From an uncultured Sutterella sp. (GTDB lineage Bacteria > Pseudomonadota > Gammaproteobacteria > Burkholderiales > Burkholderiaceae_F), in contig CAKQKT010000025.1 in the NCBI GenBank assembly GCA_934249275.1, positions 1-18,512 of the forward strand: DNA of 18,512 bases, given 5' to 3'. The translations under genes were made by a program, and so were the position numbers. Below the pieces are notes generated by a model. That model did not search any database. It was not told the origin of the DNA and was given only the letters and a program-made list of their open reading frames with translations. Of this stretch, positions 15,681-18,512 are shown one piece after another (position 1 is the stretch's first letter; every line of letters starts with the position of its first letter).

Positions 15681-17060
15681 TCAGCACTCGACGATCGAAA
15701 CAGCCAACCCGCCGAGACTGGTTTCCTTGTACTTGCTCTGCATGTCGCGGCCGGTCGCCATCATGGTGTGAATCACCTGATCGAGGCTGATGTAGTGCGA
15801 ACCGTTGCCGCGAAGCGCCATACGGGCCGCATTAATGGCCTTGACGGCGGCAATGGCGTTGCGCTCGATGCAGGGAATCTGAACCTGCCCGGCCACCGGA
15901 TCGCAGGTGAGCCCGAGATTGTGCTCCATGCCGATTTCGGCCGCGTTTTCAATTTGCTCGACCGTCCCGCCGCAAACAGCCGCAAGACCGGCGGCCGCCA
16001 TGGAGCAGGCCACGCCGACCTCGCCCTGGCAGCCGACTTCCGCACCGGAAATGGACGCATTTTCCTTGTAGAGCATGCCGACTGCGCCGGCCGTCAGCAG
16101 GAAGGTGCGCACACCTTCCTGAGTGCTGCCCGAAATATGGCGCAGATAATATTCAATCACAGCCGGAATGACGCCGGCTGCGCCGTTTGTCGGCGCAGTC
16201 ACGACACGGCCGCCGGCAGCATTTTCCTCAGCCACAGCCATGGCGTAAACGTTCACCCAGTCAAGAACGACAAGCGGGTCATCGGTGCGCTGCATCACAT
16301 CCCGCATCAGGGCATTGGCACGGCGAGCGATCTTGAAAGGGCCGGGCAGAACCTCGGTCTGACGCATGCCGCGCTCGACGGCCGCGTGCATCACCCCCAA
16401 AACGGCATCAAGCTTTTGCTCAACCTCCACCGGTGAAAGATCGACGCACTCGTTGCGGAAAACCATTTCGGCAATCGTCAGATTATTGTCACGGGCGAGC
16501 TTCATCAGTTCGTTGCCCGTGCGATAAGGGAAAGGCTTCGCCTTCACGCCCTGAAACACCTTGGGCGTCACGGGCTGTTCGGGATCATCCTCGCGAGCGG
16601 CCACAATGAAGCCGCCGCCAACGGAATAGTAGCGTCGACGGTATAGCAGCGTTTCACCGGCAAACAAGGAAAACTCCATGGCATTGGTATGAAAGGCTGG
16701 AACCTTGTCGGCATGAAAGGCAATGTCGGCATCCGGATCAAAAGCCACAGGATGCACGCTGTCGAGCTTCAGCTGATGGGAAGTGCGAACCTCTTGAATA
16801 AGAACCGGCACTTCATCAGGATCCATGGTTTCCGGGCTCCGGCCAAGAAGGCCCAGCTGAGCCGCCGTGTCCGTGCCATGTCCCTTGCCGGTAGCCGCAA
16901 GACTTCCCATCAACTCAATCTTGAGCGATGTAGCCTGCTCAAGAATGCCTCGATCCCTGATCAACTTGACAAATGCATGCCCCGCACGCATCGGTCCAAC
17001 CGTGTGCGAAGACGAAGGGCCGATGCCCACCTTGAACATGTCGAAAACACTGCCTGCCAT
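15681..17060 (-). CDS. sdaA: L-serine dehydratase (iron-sulfur, single chain)
   Basis: This enzyme deaminates L-serine to pyruvate and ammonia with a [4Fe-4S] cluster. The product is 459 residues. The N-terminal beta domain begins with [21 protein letters not shown] (4-24), and the alpha domain with [13 protein letters not shown] at 288-300. Likely cluster cysteines are C344 (EVGCQGEVG), C386 (LTCDPVAG) and C397 (IPCIERN). The protein ends in cysteine (C459). In the Legionella enzyme the terminal cysteine loops back as a fourth cluster ligand in the resting state, and the same may hold here. The start is certain because an in-frame TAA lies 6 nt upstream. There is no good Shine-Dalgarno sequence. 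The 150-nt leader carries a hairpin and two tiny reading frames. The transporter gene follows after 35 nt. Confidence 0.97.
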   Translation of the reverse strand: MAGSVFDMFKVGIGPSSSHTVGPMRAGHAFVKLIRDRGILEQATSLKIELMGSLAATGKGHGTDTAAQLGLLGRSPETMDPDEVPVLIQEVRTSHQLKLDSVHPVAFDPDADIAFHADKVPAFHTNAMEFSLFAGETLLYRRRYYSVGGGFIVAAREDDPEQPVTPKVFQGVKAKPFPYRTGNELMKLARDNNLTIAEMVFRNECVDLSPVEVEQKLDAVLGVMHAAVERGMRQTEVLPGPFKIARRANALMRDVMQRTDDPLVVLDWVNVYAMAVAEENAAGGRVVTAPTNGAAGVIPAVIEYYLRHISGSTQEGVRTFLLTAGAVGMLYKENASISGAEVGCQGEVGVACSMAAAGLAAVCGGTVEQIENAAEIGMEHNLGLTCDPVAGQVQIPCIERNAIAAVKAINAARMALRGNGSHYISLDQVIHTMMATGRDMQSKYKETSLGGLAVSIVEC

Positions 17061-17063
17061 TTT

Positions 17064-17144
17064 TTACTGCGAATTCTGAAAAAGGAAATAAGCCTCTGCC
17101 GAGGGGAGGCTCACAACTGCTGCCGTCAACATCCTGAACTTCAT
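17064..17144 (-). CDS. Possible 26-residue leader peptide upstream of sdaA
   Basis: A reading frame starting at the ATG at 17144 encodes MKFRMLTAAVVSLPSAEAYF and six more residues. It stops at TAA (17066-17064), only 3 nt before the sdaA ATG. Its start overlaps the TGA of another 19-codon frame (17200-17141, beginning MVSLYDEIPVQR) in an ATGA arrangement. Neither has a clear ribosome binding site. It contains three serine codons and covers the hairpin at 17091-17111. It may be a leader peptide coupling or sensing translation, or just chance open frame. Confidence 0.25.
   Translation of the reverse strand: MKFRMLTAAVVSLPSAEAYFLFQNSQ
17091..17111 (-). promoter_or_regulatory. Hairpin followed by T-rich stretch in the sdaA leader
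   Basis: On the minus strand AGCCTC (17111-17106) pairs with GAGGCT (17096-17091) around a 9-nt loop, and TTATTTCCTTTTT follows. This resembles a weak attenuator about 30 nt before the sdaA start. The stem is only 6 bp, and an alternative CCTC/GAGG pairing exists, so function is uncertain. Confidence 0.3.
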
Positions 17145-17200
17145 CGACGATCCGTCATTGCAGAACGTTGCACGGGGATCTCATCATACAGGCTGACCAT

Positions 17201-17224
17201 ATACAATAACTACGCTCATTGTAT
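17201..17224. promoter_or_regulatory. Dyad ATACAAT-N10-ATTGTAT forming possible divergent -10 elements
   Basis: ATACAAT (17201-17207) and ATTGTAT (17218-17224) are perfect 7-bp inverted repeats with centres 17 bp apart. The left half reads as a -10 (TACAAT) for the plus-strand glycosyltransferase, 42 bp before its ATG. The right half reads as TACAAT on the minus strand for sdaA, about 158 bp before its ATG. Overlapping divergent promoters or an operator are both possible. -35 elements are not convincing. Confidence 0.4.
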
Positions 17225-17248
17225 TTTCTCAATACGGGTTTTACGCAA

Positions 17249-18190
17249 ATGCCTAACGTTCTCTGCCGTCTGCCCAATCATGTCGGCGACTGCTGCATGA
17301 CTCTTCCCGCCCTGCGCCTTTTGGAGGCCAGCGGCTTTACTCCCATGCTGACGGGCAAGCGATGGGCTGAGGATCTGATGTCCGGCATGGGCTGGCGATT
17401 CGACCCTATTGAAGGTCATGTCTCGGAAGACCTGAACCGCATCCGCTACATCAGCGACCATTTGGGACCGCGTCCTCTGGGATTGCTTTTCCCGAATTCC
17501 TTCAGCTCCGCCCTGCTTTTTTCCATCGGCCGCGTACGCAATGCGGGCTTCCCGACGGACTTCAGACGCTTTCTTCTGGACAAGGTTGTTCCCGAACCCG
17601 GTCCGATGCACGAAGTCGAACGCTTTTTCCGTCTTGCTCACGGCGCCATCAAAGCCTGGGGCGGCACGCCTGCCTGGGACAATGTTCCTGAAGAACTGGG
17701 CATGAAGCTTCTGGCACGTCACGAAGCCGCAGCTCGCAACCTGATGGCAGAACACAGCATCCCCGAAAACTTCGCCCTGCTTGCCCCCATTGCCCGCGGT
17801 CTTCATCACGGCAAGGAAAAGCAGTGGAAGCACTTCAACGAACTATGCAAGCCCCTTCGCGACATGGGGATCGAGCCCATCGTCTTCCCCTCCGTTCGCG
17901 AGGAGGAGGCCAACCGCGCAGCCTGTCCTGACGCCATGATCCTGCCGCCCACCACTTTGGGCAACTACGCAGCTCTGGCCAAGCGAGCCCGCATCGTAAT
18001 TGCCAACGACTCCGGCATCAGCCATGTTGCCGCCGCCGTCAGCGCCAATCAAATCACGCTTCTCGGCGTGACCGATCCGGCAAGAACCCGCCCGTGGAAC
18101 AAAAAGGCCGTTTGCCTCGGCAACAGCGTCGACGGATGGCCTTCCTTCGAACAGGTTATTGAGGCAATTCAATCCTCACTTGCACGCTAA
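17249..18190 (+). CDS. Glycosyltransferase family 9 (ADP-heptosyltransferase-like)
   Basis: The 313-residue product looks like a GT-B enzyme of the heptosyltransferase family, which adds heptose to the lipopolysaccharide inner core at the cytosolic face of the inner membrane. The N-terminus VLCRLPNHVGDCCMTLPALRL resembles the family's opening motif, with D14 in the place of the catalytic aspartate. FPNSFSSALL (81-90) resembles the acceptor-side segment of WaaF. HGKEKQWKHF (187-196) carries the lysine region that binds donor phosphates. NDSGISHVAAAV (253-264) and LLGVTDPARTRPW (271-283) form the C-terminal donor site. Whether it is WaaF, WaaC or another GT9 cannot be told. I chose the ATG at 17249. 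A TTG at 17219 in frame would add ten unconserved residues. It is divergent from sdaA. Confidence 0.88.
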   Translation: MPNVLCRLPNHVGDCCMTLPALRLLEASGFTPMLTGKRWAEDLMSGMGWRFDPIEGHVSEDLNRIRYISDHLGPRPLGLLFPNSFSSALLFSIGRVRNAGFPTDFRRFLLDKVVPEPGPMHEVERFFRLAHGAIKAWGGTPAWDNVPEELGMKLLARHEAAARNLMAEHSIPENFALLAPIARGLHHGKEKQWKHFNELCKPLRDMGIEPIVFPSVREEEANRAACPDAMILPPTTLGNYAALAKRARIVIANDSGISHVAAAVSANQITLLGVTDPARTRPWNKKAVCLGNSVDGWPSFEQVIEAIQSSLAR

Positions 18191-18512
18191 TTCGGTCTCT
18201 ACCGGCTTACGGATTCCAGACCTGATAAATCTTCGGTAAAACAACGCGACGACATTTCATAAGAATCTTTTTGAAAATTCTTCCGAAATTCAATCGTTGT
18301 TTGATACATACTTCTTGAGCCTCGTTCCTTCCCAAAATAGTCGTTGGAGCTCTCTCGCTTCGTCTAACAACAGGCTCAAGAAGCCTCCATGCACGGATTA
18401 TTTTCGAATATTCCGACCAAGGACCGAACAAATAATGGCTCTTCCGACTTTTTGGGGAAACAGGGGGCTCGATGGTGCCTTAGTCGAGGTCAGAACCGGC
18501 TCGTGAGAAGGA
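18191..18512. other. AT-rich stretch without a recognised gene
   Basis: I see no recognisable gene in this 322-bp stretch. Base composition shifts: 18241-18300 has 20 G+C of 60, much lower than the genes to the left. A minus-strand frame (18207-18431, beginning at TTG) encodes 74 residues ending in a basic segment (RIFKKILMKCRRVVLPK). It is closed upstream by an in-frame TAA near 18475, so it could be the remnant of a longer gene. A plus-strand frame (18297-18506, 69 residues) is not recognisable either. A 12-bp inverted repeat lies inside. No clear terminator for the upstream glycosyltransferase is visible. The last bases (GTGAGAAGGA, 18503-18512) look like a Shine-Dalgarno sequence, so a plus-strand gene may begin just beyond the edge. 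Confidence 0.5.
18311..18383. repeat. Perfect 12-bp inverted repeat with 49-bp spacer
   Basis: CTTCTTGAGCCT (18311-18322) is the exact reverse complement of AGGCTCAAGAAG (18372-18383). The right arm also forms its own small hairpin AGGCT-CAAGA-AGCCT (18372-18386). The spacer contains a GAGCTC palindrome and a GTTGG/CTAAC pairing, so a folded RNA is conceivable. A chance match of this length within about 320 bp is unlikely (about 0.003 expected under equal base frequencies). Confidence 0.7.

Noticed and set aside
17061..17218. Metabolite riboswitch before sdaA
   Set aside because: I could not recognise the conserved core of any known class such as glycine, SAM or thiamine. Only a small hairpin is seen.
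17219..17248. TTG start for the GT9 gene
   Set aside because: The added ten residues do not resemble the family, and the ATG at 17249 gives the expected opening VLCRLPN.
18297..18506. 69-residue plus-strand frame at the right edge as a real gene
   Set aside because: It has no ribosome site, overlaps the inverted repeat and shows no familiar motif.

Overview
The window holds ordinary chromosomal DNA of a Gram-negative bacterium. Codons are fairly GC-rich, and the proteins read like those of a betaproteobacterium. A gut Sutterellaceae-like Burkholderiales member is my best guess, inferred from protein style and base composition and not proven here. I see no mobile element, CRISPR array, rRNA or phage gene.

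Layout from left to right. Positions 1-788 (minus) hold the N-terminal two thirds of a sodium:alanine/glycine symporter cut by the window edge. argH (minus, last step of arginine synthesis) follows. A plus-strand tRNA cluster (Pro-UGG, Arg-UCU, His-GUG) has a clear promoter and a strong intrinsic terminator. A long minus-strand block then reads, in transcription order, rng (RNase G), sbcB (exonuclease I), a beta-hydroxyacid dehydrogenase, glnS, apbE and dnaE (DNA polymerase III alpha). Gaps are 10 nt (rng-sbcB), 23 nt (sbcB-dehydrogenase), 92 nt with a promoter-like hexamer (dehydrogenase-glnS), 93 nt with a hairpin (glnS-apbE) and 23 nt (apbE-dnaE). The block is probably two or three overlapping transcription units for RNA/DNA metabolism and translation.

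Divergent from rng lies rfbB (dTDP-glucose 4,6-dehydratase, plus). Its 3' end overlaps by 44 bp the 3' end of a convergent EamA-type transporter. That transporter sits 35 nt downstream of sdaA (iron-sulfur L-serine dehydratase), so the two may form an operon. Divergent from sdaA is a GT9 heptosyltransferase-like gene, which with rfbB suggests surface glycan synthesis. The last 320 bp are AT-rich, contain a perfect 12-bp inverted repeat and have no recognisable gene. A Shine-Dalgarno-like sequence at the extreme right edge hints at a plus-strand gene starting just outside.

I did not find a clearly new multi-gene system. The observations most worth following are a roughly 100-residue insertion in the catalytic domain of GlnRS, just before its MSK-type motif; a chain of two tiny coupled reading frames plus a hairpin in the sdaA leader; and the inverted-repeat-bearing AT-rich tail.
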